A stretch of 64,000 bases of DNA from Catellatospora sichuanensis. Its GTDB lineage: Bacteria > Actinomycetota > Actinomycetes > Mycobacteriales > Micromonosporaceae. Shown one piece after another: positions 9,462 to 17,497 of the stretch (its first letter is position 1; the number at the start of each line of letters is the position of its first letter). The notes below the pieces were generated by a model. That model saw only the letters and a program-made list of their open reading frames with translations, did not search any database and had not been told where the DNA came from. The translations under genes were made by a program, and so were the position numbers. The DNA is taken from contig NZ_VIQO01000010.1 in the NCBI RefSeq assembly GCF_007483665.1, forward strand, positions 62,001-126,000, given 5' to 3'.

Positions 9462-9923
9462 ATGGCTTCCCACATGCCCGTCAACCACTCCCTGCGCCCG
9501 CTCTACCGCGGGCTGGCCCTGCTCGCCGGGCTGTTCGTGCTGGCGTTCGGCGTGCTCGGCTACCTCGACAGCCAGGGCGAGCCGCTGCTCCACCAGGGCA
9601 AGGCCAGCGCGTTCGGGCTGAAGACCAACCCCGCGTTCTCGTACGCGAGCATCGCCGCCGGTGTCGCGGTGCTGCTGGCCACGCTGGTCGGCCGCAACCT
9701 GGACCGCTTCGTCGACATGTGGGTCGGCATCGGCTTCCTGATCGCAGGCACCGTGATGATGGCGCTGATGCGCACCGAGTCGAATGTGCTCAACTTCACG
9801 ATGACCACCTGCATCGTCTCGTACCTCATCGGCGCGGTCCTGTTCACCGCCGGCATGTACGTCAAGGTCGGCTCTGCCGCCAAGGCCGCCGCGGAGGAGA
9901 AGCACCGCCACGGCGCGGCCTGA
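9462..9923 (+). CDS. DUF4383-like membrane protein, copy 1
   Basis: Integral membrane protein of 153 residues with about four transmembrane helices (roughly 19-36, 60-76, 86-104 and 114-132). Features of the family are the N-terminal M-P-V-N-H, a short exposed loop with G-L-K-T-N-P-A-F-S, and G-R-N-L-D-R-F between helices 2 and 3. Function is unknown. The start chosen is ATG 9462; M-P-V-N-H at 9474 is equally possible because copy 2 starts M-H-L-P-V-N-H. Copy 2 follows at once and is clearly a tandem duplicate. Confidence 0.85.
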   Translation: MASHMPVNHSLRPLYRGLALLAGLFVLAFGVLGYLDSQGEPLLHQGKASAFGLKTNPAFSYASIAAGVAVLLATLVGRNLDRFVDMWVGIGFLIAGTVMMALMRTESNVLNFTMTTCIVSYLIGAVLFTAGMYVKVGSAAKAAAEEKHRHGAA

Positions 9924-9973
9924 TTTGCCATGATTCGGTCCCGCCGGGACACTCCCGGCGGGACACTGGGGTC

Positions 9974-10468
9974 ATGCATCTACCGGTCAATCACCGACTA
10001 AGGCCCCAGTGGCGCTTCCTGGCGGGACTGTCGGGTGCGTACCTGCTGGTGTTCGGCATCGTCGGGGCCATCCGCACCGCCGGTGAACCGTTCTTCGACC
10101 GCGGCGACACCGAGGCGCTCGGGCTGAAGACCAATCCCGCGTTCGCCTGGCTGTCCATCATCGTCGGCGCGGTCGTGCTCGGCGGCGCGATCATCGGCCG
10201 CAACATCGACCACTTCATCAACATCTGGGGCGGCGCGGTCTTCCTGCTGGCCGGGCTCGTGATGCTGACGGTCATGCAGACGCCGCTGAACAAGCTCAAC
10301 TACGAGATCTCGACCTGCGTGGTCTCGTTCATCATCGGCACGATCATGCTGATCGCCGGGATGTACGGGAAGGTCGGCACGCCGGCCCAGTCCATCGCCG
10401 AAGAGGTCCTGCGCCACAGCACCCGCCCCGGCGACAAGTTCGCGGTCAAACCGCACGCCAACAAGTAG
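9974..10468 (+). CDS. DUF4383-like membrane protein, copy 2
   Basis: Membrane protein of 164 residues, paralogous to the preceding gene. The two share L-P-V-N-H or M-P-V-N-H, G-L-K-T-N-P-A-F, G-R-N-I-D-H-F / G-R-N-L-D-R-F, and T-C-V-V-S-F / T-C-I-V-S-Y at matching places, with four predicted helices. The 50-base gap between the two contains a short inverted repeat of CCCGCCGGGA. The start ATG 9974 was chosen because it matches the paralogue; no strong ribosome binding site is visible. Function unknown; membrane location inferred. Confidence 0.85.
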   Translation: MHLPVNHRLRPQWRFLAGLSGAYLLVFGIVGAIRTAGEPFFDRGDTEALGLKTNPAFAWLSIIVGAVVLGGAIIGRNIDHFINIWGGAVFLLAGLVMLTVMQTPLNKLNYEISTCVVSFIIGTIMLIAGMYGKVGTPAQSIAEEVLRHSTRPGDKFAVKPHANK

Positions 10469-10563
10469 CTGTGACATGCTCGCCGGCTACCGCGGCCTTG
10501 ATCGGCGCCATCCTGCGCTGCGCTCCGGACGACACCGAGCGGCCGCTACCGCGGGCGACGGAG

Positions 10564-11244
10564 CTACTTGACGCCCTTGCGGGTCAGCAGGGCGGGCTTG
10601 GGCTCCAGTTGGGCCAGACCGTTCCAGCACAGGTTGACCAGGTGCGCGGCCACCGTCTCCTTGCGCGGCTTGCGCACCTCCAGCCACCAGCGGCCGGTCA
10701 GCGCGACCATGCCCACCAGCGCCTGCGAGTAGAGCTCGGCCAGTTTCGGGTCGTAGCCCCGCGTCTTGAACTCGGCGCCGAGGATGTGCTCGACCTGGTG
10801 CGCGACGTCGTTGAGCACCGAGGAGAAGTTGCCCGACGAGGACATCACCGGCGACTCGCGCACCAGCACGCGGAAGCCGTTGGTCTCCTCCTCGATGTAG
10901 TCCAGCAGCGCCAGCGCCGCCTGCTCCAGCAGCTCCCGAGGGTGTCCCGCGGTCAGCGCGGAGGTGACCCGGGTCAGCAGCGAGGTGACCTCACGGTCCA
11001 CCACGACGGCGTACAGGCCTTCCTTGCCGCCGAAGTGCTCGTAGACCACGGGCTTGGAGACCTTGGCGCGGGAGGCGATCTCCTCGATCGAGGTCGCGTC
11101 GAAACCGCGCTCGGCGAACAGCTGACGCCCCACGGCGATCAGCTGTTCGCGGCGCTGGGAGAAGCTCATGCGTACCCGTGAGCCGGTCTTCGGCGGCGCG
11201 GCCTGCCGTCCGGCCGGCCGCGCGTCACGGGAGTCGTCTGCCAC
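10564..11244 (-). CDS. TetR family transcriptional regulator
   Basis: TetR-type repressor of 226 residues with an N-terminal helix-turn-helix: R-R-E-Q-L-I-A-V-G-R, then I-E-E-I-A-S-R-A-K-V and the recognition helix S-K-P-V-V-Y-E-H-F-G-G-K-E-G-L. The C-terminal ligand domain follows. The GTG at 11244 gives a 25-residue basic N-terminal tail and has CAGGAT 6 bases upstream, a weak leaderless -10; the inner ATG at 11169 (M-S-F-S-Q-R-R) is the alternative. It lies 119 bases downstream of the desaturase gene on the same strand, so it may control that gene through the palindromes at 12397-12425. This regulatory link is inferred. Confidence 0.9.
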   Translation of the reverse strand: MADDSRDARPAGRQAAPPKTGSRVRMSFSQRREQLIAVGRQLFAERGFDATSIEEIASRAKVSKPVVYEHFGGKEGLYAVVVDREVTSLLTRVTSALTAGHPRELLEQAALALLDYIEEETNGFRVLVRESPVMSSSGNFSSVLNDVAHQVEHILGAEFKTRGYDPKLAELYSQALVGMVALTGRWWLEVRKPRKETVAAHLVNLCWNGLAQLEPKPALLTRKGVK

Positions 11245-11363
11245 GCCCCCATCCTGCCAGGAGGACGGGGGCGACGCTGGTGGGGCATCCTCGGCGGCCC
11301 GCCGTCCGGGCGAGCCTTCGGGACGAGCCGCCAGCGGAGTCGGTCCGCCGGTCGTCTCGACGG

Positions 11364-12353
11364 TCACCGGGCCAGCTTGGGCTCGGCGTCGCGGTCGAGC
11401 ATCTTCGCCTTGAGCCGGTCGGCCTTGGGCCACTTGACGTTCGTGGCCCAGCCGAACTTCTCGAAGAACCAGATCACCCGGGCCGAGATGTCGATCTGGC
11501 CGCGCAGCACGCCGTGCCGGGCGCTGGTCGGGTCCGAGTGGTGCAGGTTGTGCCAGCTCTCGCCGAAGGACAGGATCGCCAGCGGCCAGAAGTTGGAGGC
11601 CTTGTCGCCCTCGCGCATCTCGAACGGGCGCTCGCCGTAGACGTGGCAGACCGAGTTGATGGCCCAGGTGACGTGGTGCAGCAGGCCGATGCGGACCAGG
11701 CCGGCCCAGAAGAACGCGGTCAGCGCGCCCTGCCACGACCAGGTCACCAGGCCGCCGACGACGGCCGGCGCGAACGCGGTGGTCAGCGACAGCAGGCCGA
11801 ACAGCTTGTCGACCTTGGCGATGTCCTTGTCGGCCAGCAGGTCGGGCGCGAAGCGGGTGCGGTTGGACAGCTCGCGGGCGAACAGCCAGCCCACGTGGGC
11901 GTGGAACATGCCCTTGGTCAGGCCCTTGAACGAGTTGCCGAAACGCCACGGCGAGTGCGGGTCGTCCTCGAGGTCCGAGTACTGGTGGTGGCGGCGGTGG
12001 TCGGCGACCCACTGGGTCGGCGAGCCCTGCACGGCCATCGCGCCCGAGACCGCCAGCGTCACGCGCAGCCACCGCGTCGCCTTGAACGAGCTGTGCGTCA
12101 GGTAGCGGTGGTAGCCGACCGTGATGCCCAGCCCCGTCACCACGTACATCACCGCGAAGATCACCACGTCGGTGGCGTTCAGCCAGCCGCCCCAGGCGAC
12201 CGGGACGACCGCGAACAGCGCCAGGAACGGCAGGACCACGAAGGCCCAGAGCCCGATCAAGGTGCCCTTCGACTGGGCTCCCTCGGTCAGCGGCTTCTGT
12301 CCGCGCGCAGATGCCGCGGTGCCGGTAGGCGTGTCAATGGCTGTCGTGGTCAT
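11364..12353 (-). CDS. Acyl-CoA/fatty-acid delta-9 desaturase
   Basis: Membrane di-iron desaturase that introduces a cis double bond into saturated acyl chains. In 329 residues the three histidine boxes are visible: H-R-Y-L-T-H near residue 84, H-R-R-H-H near 121, and H-N-L-H-H near 260, with two hydrophobic hairpins (about 30-75 and 185-215). The start ATG at 12353 has GAGG 4 bases upstream; a frame extension of 10 residues upstream is unlikely. Its promoter region carries two TACG..CCGTA half-palindromes, probably a repressor site. The TetR gene follows on the same strand. Confidence 0.93.
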   Translation of the reverse strand: MTTTAIDTPTGTAASARGQKPLTEGAQSKGTLIGLWAFVVLPFLALFAVVPVAWGGWLNATDVVIFAVMYVVTGLGITVGYHRYLTHSSFKATRWLRVTLAVSGAMAVQGSPTQWVADHRRHHQYSDLEDDPHSPWRFGNSFKGLTKGMFHAHVGWLFARELSNRTRFAPDLLADKDIAKVDKLFGLLSLTTAFAPAVVGGLVTWSWQGALTAFFWAGLVRIGLLHHVTWAINSVCHVYGERPFEMREGDKASNFWPLAILSFGESWHNLHHSDPTSARHGVLRGQIDISARVIWFFEKFGWATNVKWPKADRLKAKMLDRDAEPKLAR

Positions 12354-12396
12354 GGCACCTCGCTGGAGCTGGGTGGAAGGCACGGGTTTGGGCTAC

Positions 12397-12425
12397 CTAC
12401 GACACCGTAACCTACGGGACCGTAG
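12397..12425. promoter_or_regulatory. Tandem palindromes upstream of the desaturase gene
   Basis: CTACGACACCGTA at 12397-12409 and CTACGGGACCGTAG at 12412-12425 are two similar inverted repeats 2 bases apart, starting 44 bases before the desaturase ATG. The second has perfect 6-base arms (CTACGG/CCGTAG). This is a typical layout for a TetR dimer pair, and the TetR gene at 10564-11244 is the natural candidate. Binding is inferred. Confidence 0.55.
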
Positions 12426-12604
12426 TTTGACAGAGTCGCCTGCGGGAATTTCCCTGCGGCCCGCGCGTGCGCGGTATGGCGGGTCGTCCTGGGGCCACCC
12501 CCTCTGGGTGACTGTCAGGCCAGGTCGGAAGGTGTTTCGGCACGCCGCGAGCCTGGGCTGCGGGCCGCCCGGAAGTGGGCGACCGGCGAAGGCGGGGTAG
12601 GCGC

Positions 12605-12610
12605 TAAGCT
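12605..12610 (+). promoter_or_regulatory. Possible -10 of the tRNA-Gln gene
   Basis: TAAGCT is 15 bases before the first base of the tRNA. No clear -35 is seen. Confidence 0.35.
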
Positions 12611-12625
12611 GTCAGGCGACCCCGG

Positions 12626-12697
12626 TCGGCTGTGGTGTAATTGGCAACACTCGCGCCTTTGGAGCGCGCTTTCCAGGTTCGAGCCCTGGCAGCCGAG
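12626..12697 (+). tRNA. tRNA-Gln (anticodon TTG)
   Basis: A full cloverleaf can be drawn: acceptor arms TCGGCTG and CAGCCGA, anticodon stem CGCGC/GCGCG with loop CTTTGGA giving anticodon TTG (reads CAA), T-arm CCAGG/CCTGG with loop TTCGAGC, and discriminator G73, as expected for Gln. CCA is not encoded. It lies directly upstream of glmU, as in other actinobacteria. Confidence 0.95.
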
Positions 12698-12732
12698 CTT
12701 AAGCAATTGTTCGGATCGACGTTAGGCAGCTC

Positions 12733-14169
12733 GTGACTCGTACGGTGATCGTTCTCGCTGCGGGCGAGGGTAAGCGGATGAAGTCGGATCTGCCGAAGAT
12801 GCTGCATCCGCTGCTCGGCCGCTCCCTGGTGGGCCACGTGCTCGCCGCCGCGGACCCGCTCGGCGCACAGCGCACCCTGGCCGTCGTCGGCAACCGCGCA
12901 GACCAGGTCACCGCGCACCTGGCCGAGATCGCGCCGGACGTGGCGACCGCACTCCAGGCGCAGCAGAACGGCACCGGCCATGCGGTGCGCATCGCCGTCG
13001 AGGCGCTCGGCGAACTGGACGGCACCGTGGTCGTGCTCAACGGCGACGTGCCGCTGCTGCGCGCGCAGACGCTGCAGGACCTGGTCGAGGCGCACGAGTC
13101 GGCGGGCGCGGCGGCGACCGTGCTGGGTGCGTCGGTGCCCGATCCGACCGGCCTGGGCCGGCTGGTCCGCGACGCCGACGGCGGGCTGTCCCGCATCGTC
13201 GAGGAGCGCGACGCGACGCCGGAGCAGCGGGCCATCCGCGAGATCAATGCGGGCATCTACGCCTTCGACGCGGCCGCGCTGCGGACCGCGCTGGCGAAGC
13301 TGACCACCGACAACGACCAGGGCGAGGAATACCTCACCGACGTCTTCGAGCTGTTCGTGACGCAGGGCTCGCCGGTGCGCGTGCACCTGGCCGCAGACGC
13401 GACCGAGACGCTGGGCTGCAACGACCGGGCCGAGCTGGCGTCGCTGCGGGCGCTGCTGCGCGACCGGATCAACCTCGCGCTGATGCGCTCCGGGGTGACC
13501 ATCGTCGACCCGGCCACGACCTGGGTCGACGCCACGGTGACGGTGGAGCGCGACGCGCTGCTGGAGCCGAACGTGCAGCTGCGCGGGGCGACGACCGTGG
13601 GCACCGGCGCCGTGGTGGGCCCGGACGTGACGCTGGTGGACACCGTGGTGGGCGAGCAGGCCCAGGTGGTGCGTGCACACGCGGTGCAGGCCGAGATCGG
13701 CCCCAACGTGTCCGTGGGCCCGTACGCGTACCTGCGTCCGGGGGCGCGGATCGGCCGCAAGGGCAAGGTCGGCACCTTCGTCGAGATCAAGAACGCGTCC
13801 CTGGGCGAGGGCACCAAGGTGCCGCACCTGACGTACGTGGGCGACGCGACGATCGGCGAGCAGACCAACATCGGCGCGGGCAACCTGTTCGCGAACTACA
13901 GCGGCAGCACCAAGAGCCACACCGTGATCGGCTCGCACGTGAAGACGAGCTGCGACACCACGTTCGTGGCGCCGGTGCGGATCGGCGACGGGGCGTACAC
14001 GGCGGCCGGTTCGGTGATCGACAAGGACGTGCCGCCGGGCGCTCTCGCGGTGGCGCGGGCACACCAGCGCAACATCGAGGGTTGGGTGCGCCGGTCCCGT
14101 CCGGGCAGCGCGGCGGCCGAGGCGGCCGAGCGGGCCGAGTCGGCGGAGCGCCCGGCTGACGAGGGCTGA
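12733..14169 (+). CDS. glmU: Bifunctional UDP-GlcNAc pyrophosphorylase / glucosamine-1-phosphate acetyltransferase
   Basis: Makes UDP-GlcNAc for peptidoglycan: acetylates glucosamine-1-phosphate (C-terminal domain), then adds UMP (N-terminal domain). In 478 residues the uridylyltransferase signature L-A-A-G-E-G-K-R-M-K-S-D-L-P-K is at about 6-20 and N-G-D-V-P-L-L holds the metal-binding Asp. The left-handed beta-helix repeats begin near 255 and include the acetyl-transfer region (F-V-E-I-K-N-A and H-L-T-Y-V-G-D). A low-complexity Ala/Glu tail of about 25 residues ends the protein. The GTG start follows the tRNA by 35 bases. A strong terminator follows the stop. Confidence 0.97.
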   Translation: MTRTVIVLAAGEGKRMKSDLPKMLHPLLGRSLVGHVLAAADPLGAQRTLAVVGNRADQVTAHLAEIAPDVATALQAQQNGTGHAVRIAVEALGELDGTVVVLNGDVPLLRAQTLQDLVEAHESAGAAATVLGASVPDPTGLGRLVRDADGGLSRIVEERDATPEQRAIREINAGIYAFDAAALRTALAKLTTDNDQGEEYLTDVFELFVTQGSPVRVHLAADATETLGCNDRAELASLRALLRDRINLALMRSGVTIVDPATTWVDATVTVERDALLEPNVQLRGATTVGTGAVVGPDVTLVDTVVGEQAQVVRAHAVQAEIGPNVSVGPYAYLRPGARIGRKGKVGTFVEIKNASLGEGTKVPHLTYVGDATIGEQTNIGAGNLFANYSGSTKSHTVIGSHVKTSCDTTFVAPVRIGDGAYTAAGSVIDKDVPPGALAVARAHQRNIEGWVRRSRPGSAAAEAAERAESAERPADEG

Positions 14170-14185
14170 CCCTCGGCGAAACTGC

Positions 14186-14217
14186 AAAAGGCTCGGCCCT
14201 GCGGGGCCGAGCCTTTT
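14186..14217 (+). terminator. Intrinsic terminator of glmU, bidirectional
   Basis: A perfect 14-base stem (14186-14199 with 14204-14217) with a TGCG loop, flanked by A4 on the left and T4 on the right. It ends glmU transcripts and can also end the convergent HTH gene at 14235. Confidence 0.9.
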
Positions 14218-14234
14218 CGTCTACGTGGGCCGGA

Positions 14235-14474
14235 TCAGCGGCGGCCGGGCTGCTCGTCCTCGTCCTCGAGCCAACCGCGCTTGGCTGCCTCGGCCCCGAG
14301 GGAGAACTGGTTCTTCGCGCCGGTGGCCTGCTTGAGGTTGGCGATGTGGTCGTGCACGGCGCGCTCGCTGAGGAAGACCAGCTTGGTGATCGTCTGCACG
14401 GTGAAACCTGCGGCGAGCAGCAGGAGGATCCGACGCTGAACGAGCGTCGGTTCTCCGGACCGGTCCCGGGCCAT
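14235..14474 (-). CDS. Single-domain LuxR/GerE-type helix-turn-helix protein
   Basis: A 79-residue protein made almost only of a LuxR-type HTH: L-V-Q-R-R-I-L-L-L-L-A-A-G-F-T-V-Q-T-I followed by the recognition helix L-S-E-R-A-V-H-D-H-I-A-N-L-K and K-N-Q-F-S-L-G-A-E-A-A. The usual G-x-S/T-N-K-E-I-A text is altered (V-Q-T-I-T-K-L), so DNA binding is likely but not assured. The start is ATG 14474 with AGAAAGG 9 bases upstream. The frame is open further upstream without coding character. It is convergent with glmU and divergent from prs, so it could act on prs; target unknown. Confidence 0.75.
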   Translation of the reverse strand: MARDRSGEPTLVQRRILLLLAAGFTVQTITKLVFLSERAVHDHIANLKQATGAKNQFSLGAEAAKRGWLEDEDEQPGRR

Positions 14475-14701
14475 CGAGCGCAGCCTTTCTGTACGGACAC
14501 TTGTGCTTAACGAAGGTAGCGCCCGTCGTCGGGGCCGGGCAAGGCACCCTGGTGTCACCTGCGTGAACTCCGGGGCAAGCGGTCTGTCCGTGATCTGTCG
14601 CACCCAGGAACAGCCTTGCTGGCTGGTTGGCGAACCGCCGGGAGAGGATGAACCGAAAAGGTGATACTGACCGCAGACCATCGTGAAGGGGCGGCAAGCC
14701 G

Positions 14702-15682
14702 ATGGGCAGCATCGTCACTGAGAACCGCAAGAATCTGATGCTTTTCTCGGGCCGGGCCTACCCCGAGCTCGCGAAGGAGATCGGCGAGGTGCTGGGCGTG
14801 GGGGTGACCCCGACGACGGCGTATGACTTCGCCAGCGGTGAGACGTTTGTCCGTTACAAGGAGTCCGTCCGTGGTTCGGACGCCTTCATCGTCCAGTCCA
14901 TGACCCAGCCGGTGAACAACTGGATCATGGAGACCCTGCTGATGATCGACGCGGCGAAGCGCGGCTCGGCCAAGCGCATCACCGTGGTGCTCCCGTTCTA
15001 CCCGTACGCCCGCCAGGACAAGAAGCACCGCGGCCGGGAGCCGATCTCCGCCCGCCTCATCGCGGACCTGCTCAAGACCGCCGGCGCCAACCGCATCCTC
15101 ACCGTCGACCTGCACACCGCGCAGATCCAGGGTTTCTTCGACGGCCCGGTGGACCACCTGTTCGCGATGGATATCCTGGCCGACTACGTACAGGCCAACT
15201 ACGGCCACCGCGAGCTGACCGTGGTGTCGCCGGACTCGGGCCGGGTGCGCGTCGGTGAGCGCTGGACCGACCGCCTCGGCGGCTGCCCGCTGGCGTTCAT
15301 CCACAAGACCCGCGACCCGCTCAAGCCCAACCAGGTGGTCGCGAACCGGGTCATCGGCGAGGTCGCCGGCCGCACCTGCATCCTGGTCGACGACATGATC
15401 GACACTGCGGGCACCATCTGCAAGGCCGCGGACATCCTGTTCGACAACGGCGCCGCGGACGTCATCGTGACGACCACGCACGCCGTGCACTCCGACCCCG
15501 CCACCGAGCGGCTGAAGAACAGCCGTATCAGCGAGGTCATCGTTACCAATACGCTGCCGCTGGGCTCGGACAAGCAGTTCGACAAGCTGACCGTGCTGTC
15601 CATCGCCCCGCTGCTGGCCCGCGCGATCCGCGAGGTCTTCGACGACGGCTCCGTCACCACCCTGTTCGGCGGTCTCAGCTGA
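14702..15682 (+). CDS. prs: Ribose-phosphate pyrophosphokinase (PRPP synthetase)
   Basis: Transfers pyrophosphate from ATP to ribose-5-phosphate to make PRPP for nucleotides, His and Trp. The 326-residue product has the flexible catalytic loop F-Y-P-Y-A-R-Q-D-K-K-H-R-G-R-E-P, the metal-binding D-L-H-T-A-Q-I-Q-G-F-F, and the PRPP-binding motif L-V-D-D-M-I-D-T-A-G-T-I. AAGGGG about 10 bases upstream supports ATG 14702. It is part of the conserved glmU-prs-rplY-pth cluster. Confidence 0.97.
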   Translation: MGSIVTENRKNLMLFSGRAYPELAKEIGEVLGVGVTPTTAYDFASGETFVRYKESVRGSDAFIVQSMTQPVNNWIMETLLMIDAAKRGSAKRITVVLPFYPYARQDKKHRGREPISARLIADLLKTAGANRILTVDLHTAQIQGFFDGPVDHLFAMDILADYVQANYGHRELTVVSPDSGRVRVGERWTDRLGGCPLAFIHKTRDPLKPNQVVANRVIGEVAGRTCILVDDMIDTAGTICKAADILFDNGAADVIVTTTHAVHSDPATERLKNSRISEVIVTNTLPLGSDKQFDKLTVLSIAPLLARAIREVFDDGSVTTLFGGLS

Positions 15683-15737
15683 CCAGCCCGCTTCGACCGG
15701 GCCTGCCGTGCGTGTCCGGTCCGAGCCCCCGTTTTTG

Positions 15738-15802
15738 ATAGACGCTGGCCTATGACGTCGAATCCGCGCGCCCATTTTTCGATGTCATAGGCCAATGTCT
15801 AT
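15738..15802. repeat. Long imperfect palindrome, family A copy 2
   Basis: Arms 15738-15762 and 15778-15802 pair over 25 bases, with two G-U type pairs and one mismatch; the loop is 15 bases. The arm shares GACGCTGGCCTAT with copy 1 at 6435-6495, followed by GACG instead of CTCA, then TCGAA again. The opposite arm changes with it, so base pairing is kept while the sequence varies. It lies 55 bases after prs. Confidence 0.8.
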
Positions 15803-15933
15803 GCGGGGCGAAGTTCCGCCCAAGGGGCGGGTCGGTTTGCCGGATCTTCGGCAGGTGGGCGCAGCCCTCGCCGATAAACCGGGAGCAGGGGTGACATGGG
15901 CCGCCCCGCCGGGGATCACCGAAAGTGATCGGG

Positions 15934-15939
15934 TACAGT
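15934..15939 (+). promoter_or_regulatory. Possible -10 of rplY
   Basis: TACAGT in GGGTACAGTAATCG fits the actinobacterial -10 consensus and lies about 145 bases upstream of the rplY start. No clear -35 is seen. Confidence 0.4.
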
Positions 15940-16082
15940 AATCGGGTTGCCACGGCGAGGGTGCCCTGCGGGTCGAAAAGCCTGTTGATGGCGCCGTGAT
16001 CGACGCGGTGCTCCGGGTCATGTTACCCCGCGCGCCCTCGTTCGCTCGGCCTGACAGAGACCCGTTGAGCAGGAGATGAATC

Positions 16083-16709
16083 GTGTCTGAAGTTAAGATC
16101 AGCGCCGAGCCGCGTACCGAGTTCGGCAAGGGTGGCGCCCGTCGCACCCGTCGTCTGGGCCTCGTGCCCGCCGTCATCTACGGCCACGGTGAGGCCCCGC
16201 GCCACATCGCGGTGCCCGCCCGCGAGTTCGCCGCCGCCATCCGCCACGGCGGCATCAACACCGTCTTCGAGCTCGTCTCGCCCGACGGCACCAAGACCCT
16301 GGCGCTGCCGAAGGCCATCCAGCGCGACCCGCTGAAGGACACCTTCGAGCACATCGACATGATCATCGTCAAGCGCGGCGAGCAGGTCACCGTCGACGTG
16401 CCGGTGCACCTGGTCGGCGAGGCCGCCAAGGGCACGCTGGTCATGCACGAGCACGACAAGATCTCCATCATCGCCGAGGCGCTGCACCTGCCGGAGTTCG
16501 TCGAGGTCTCCATCGAGGGCCTCGAGGCCGGTGCGCACATCACCGCCGGTGACATCACCCTGCCGAAGGGCTCCCAGCTGGCTGTCGACGCCGACACCAT
16601 GGTCGCCGTGGTGAACGCGGCCCCGACCGCCGAGCAGCTCGAGGGCGAGACCGCCGAGGCACCCGAGGCCGCCGAGGCCGAGGCCGAGGCCGTGTCCGCC
16701 CAGGCCTGA
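16083..16709 (+). CDS. rplY: 50S ribosomal protein L25/general stress protein Ctc
   Basis: 5S rRNA-binding protein of the large subunit. The 208-residue product is the long Ctc form: an N-terminal L25 domain ([14 protein letters not shown], then V-I-Y-G-H-G) over about 1-90 and the C-terminal beta domain to about 185 ([11 protein letters not shown]). It ends in an Ala/Glu-rich tail, [13 protein letters not shown]. The GTG at 16083 has AGGAG 8 bases upstream. It precedes pth, as in most actinobacteria. Confidence 0.97.
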   Translation: MSEVKISAEPRTEFGKGGARRTRRLGLVPAVIYGHGEAPRHIAVPAREFAAAIRHGGINTVFELVSPDGTKTLALPKAIQRDPLKDTFEHIDMIIVKRGEQVTVDVPVHLVGEAAKGTLVMHEHDKISIIAEALHLPEFVEVSIEGLEAGAHITAGDITLPKGSQLAVDADTMVAVVNAAPTAEQLEGETAEAPEAAEAEAEAVSAQA

Positions 16710-16726
16710 TCGCTTTAGCGTTCGAC

Positions 16727-16767
16727 CGTGGCGTCCTTCATGCTGTAAGAGCATGAAGGACGCCACG
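16727..16767. terminator. Perfect hairpin between rplY and pth
   Basis: An 18-base perfect stem (16727-16744 with 16750-16767) closes a 5-base loop, 18 bases after the rplY stop. No T-run follows, but the stem is strong enough to be a GC-type terminator or an RNA-stability element. It ends 22 bases before the pth start. Confidence 0.7.
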
Positions 16768-16788
16768 AGCGTATTCAGGGGAGTGTGC

Positions 16789-17382
16789 ATGGAGCAGGCC
16801 GCACCGTGGCTGATCATGGGCCTGGGCAATCCGGGGACGCAGTACGCAGGCAACCGGCACAACGTCGGGTTCTTCATCGCCGACCTGCTGGCCGAACGCA
16901 CGGGCGTGAAGTTCGGCCGGCACCGCAAGGCCGTCGCCGACGTCGCCGAGGCCCGGCTCGGGTTCGGTGTGGACGCGCCGCGCCTGATCCTGGTGAAGCC
17001 GCTGACCTACATGAACCTGTCCGGCGGTCCCGCCGCGGCGCTGAGCCAGTTCTACAAGGTGCCGCCCGAGCAGATCATCGCCGTGCACGACGAGCTGGAC
17101 ATCCCGTACGGACAGCTGCGGCTGAAGGTGGGCGGCGGCGAGGGCGGCCACAACGGGCTGCGCTCGATGACCAAGTCGCTGGCCACCAAGGAGTATCTGC
17201 GGGTGCGGTTCGGCGTGGGCCGCCCGCCCGGCCGCCAGGACCCCGCCGACTACGTGCTGTCCGACTTCTCCGCCGCCGAACGCAAGGAACTCGACTTCCT
17301 GGTGGACCGGGCGGCGGACGCGGTCGAGGCGATCGTCAAGGGCGGTCTGGCCGCGGCGCAGCAGACGTACCACACCGCCTGA
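16789..17382 (+). CDS. pth: Peptidyl-tRNA hydrolase
   Basis: Frees tRNA from peptidyl-tRNA dropped by ribosomes. The 197-residue product has the family motifs [17 protein letters not shown] with the catalytic His, L-T-Y-M-N-L-S-G, the catalytic Asp in V-H-D-E-L-D, and [11 protein letters not shown] 16789 was chosen because AGGGGAG lies 5 bases upstream. An upstream in-frame ATG at 16753 lies inside the hairpin arm and would be a poor start. Confidence 0.96.
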   Translation: MEQAAPWLIMGLGNPGTQYAGNRHNVGFFIADLLAERTGVKFGRHRKAVADVAEARLGFGVDAPRLILVKPLTYMNLSGGPAAALSQFYKVPPEQIIAVHDELDIPYGQLRLKVGGGEGGHNGLRSMTKSLATKEYLRVRFGVGRPPGRQDPADYVLSDFSAAERKELDFLVDRAADAVEAIVKGGLAAAQQTYHTA

Positions 17383-17497
17383 TCCCCGACAGCCGGCCGC
17401 CGTCACATTTGCCGCATTCTCGCGTTGTAACCGTCAGGCGCACCTGCCAGCCCGTTTCCGCAGGTCGGTGTCGCCGGGTAGGTGACGGGGGGCATTC

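Larger units (their letters stand above)
15683..16082. other. Intergenic region prs-rplY
   Basis: About 400 bases without a gene. It holds the family A palindrome at 15738-15802 and a promoter near 15934, which leaves an rplY leader of roughly 135 bases. Short local inverted repeats occur in the leader (GATCACC/AGTGATC around 15915-15930). No small ORF with a ribosome binding site was found. Confidence 0.6.

Noticed and set aside
15806-16082. A riboswitch or ribosomal-protein autoregulatory leader before rplY
   Set aside because: Short inverted repeats exist, but I could not recognise any known riboswitch or leader fold, so none is claimed.
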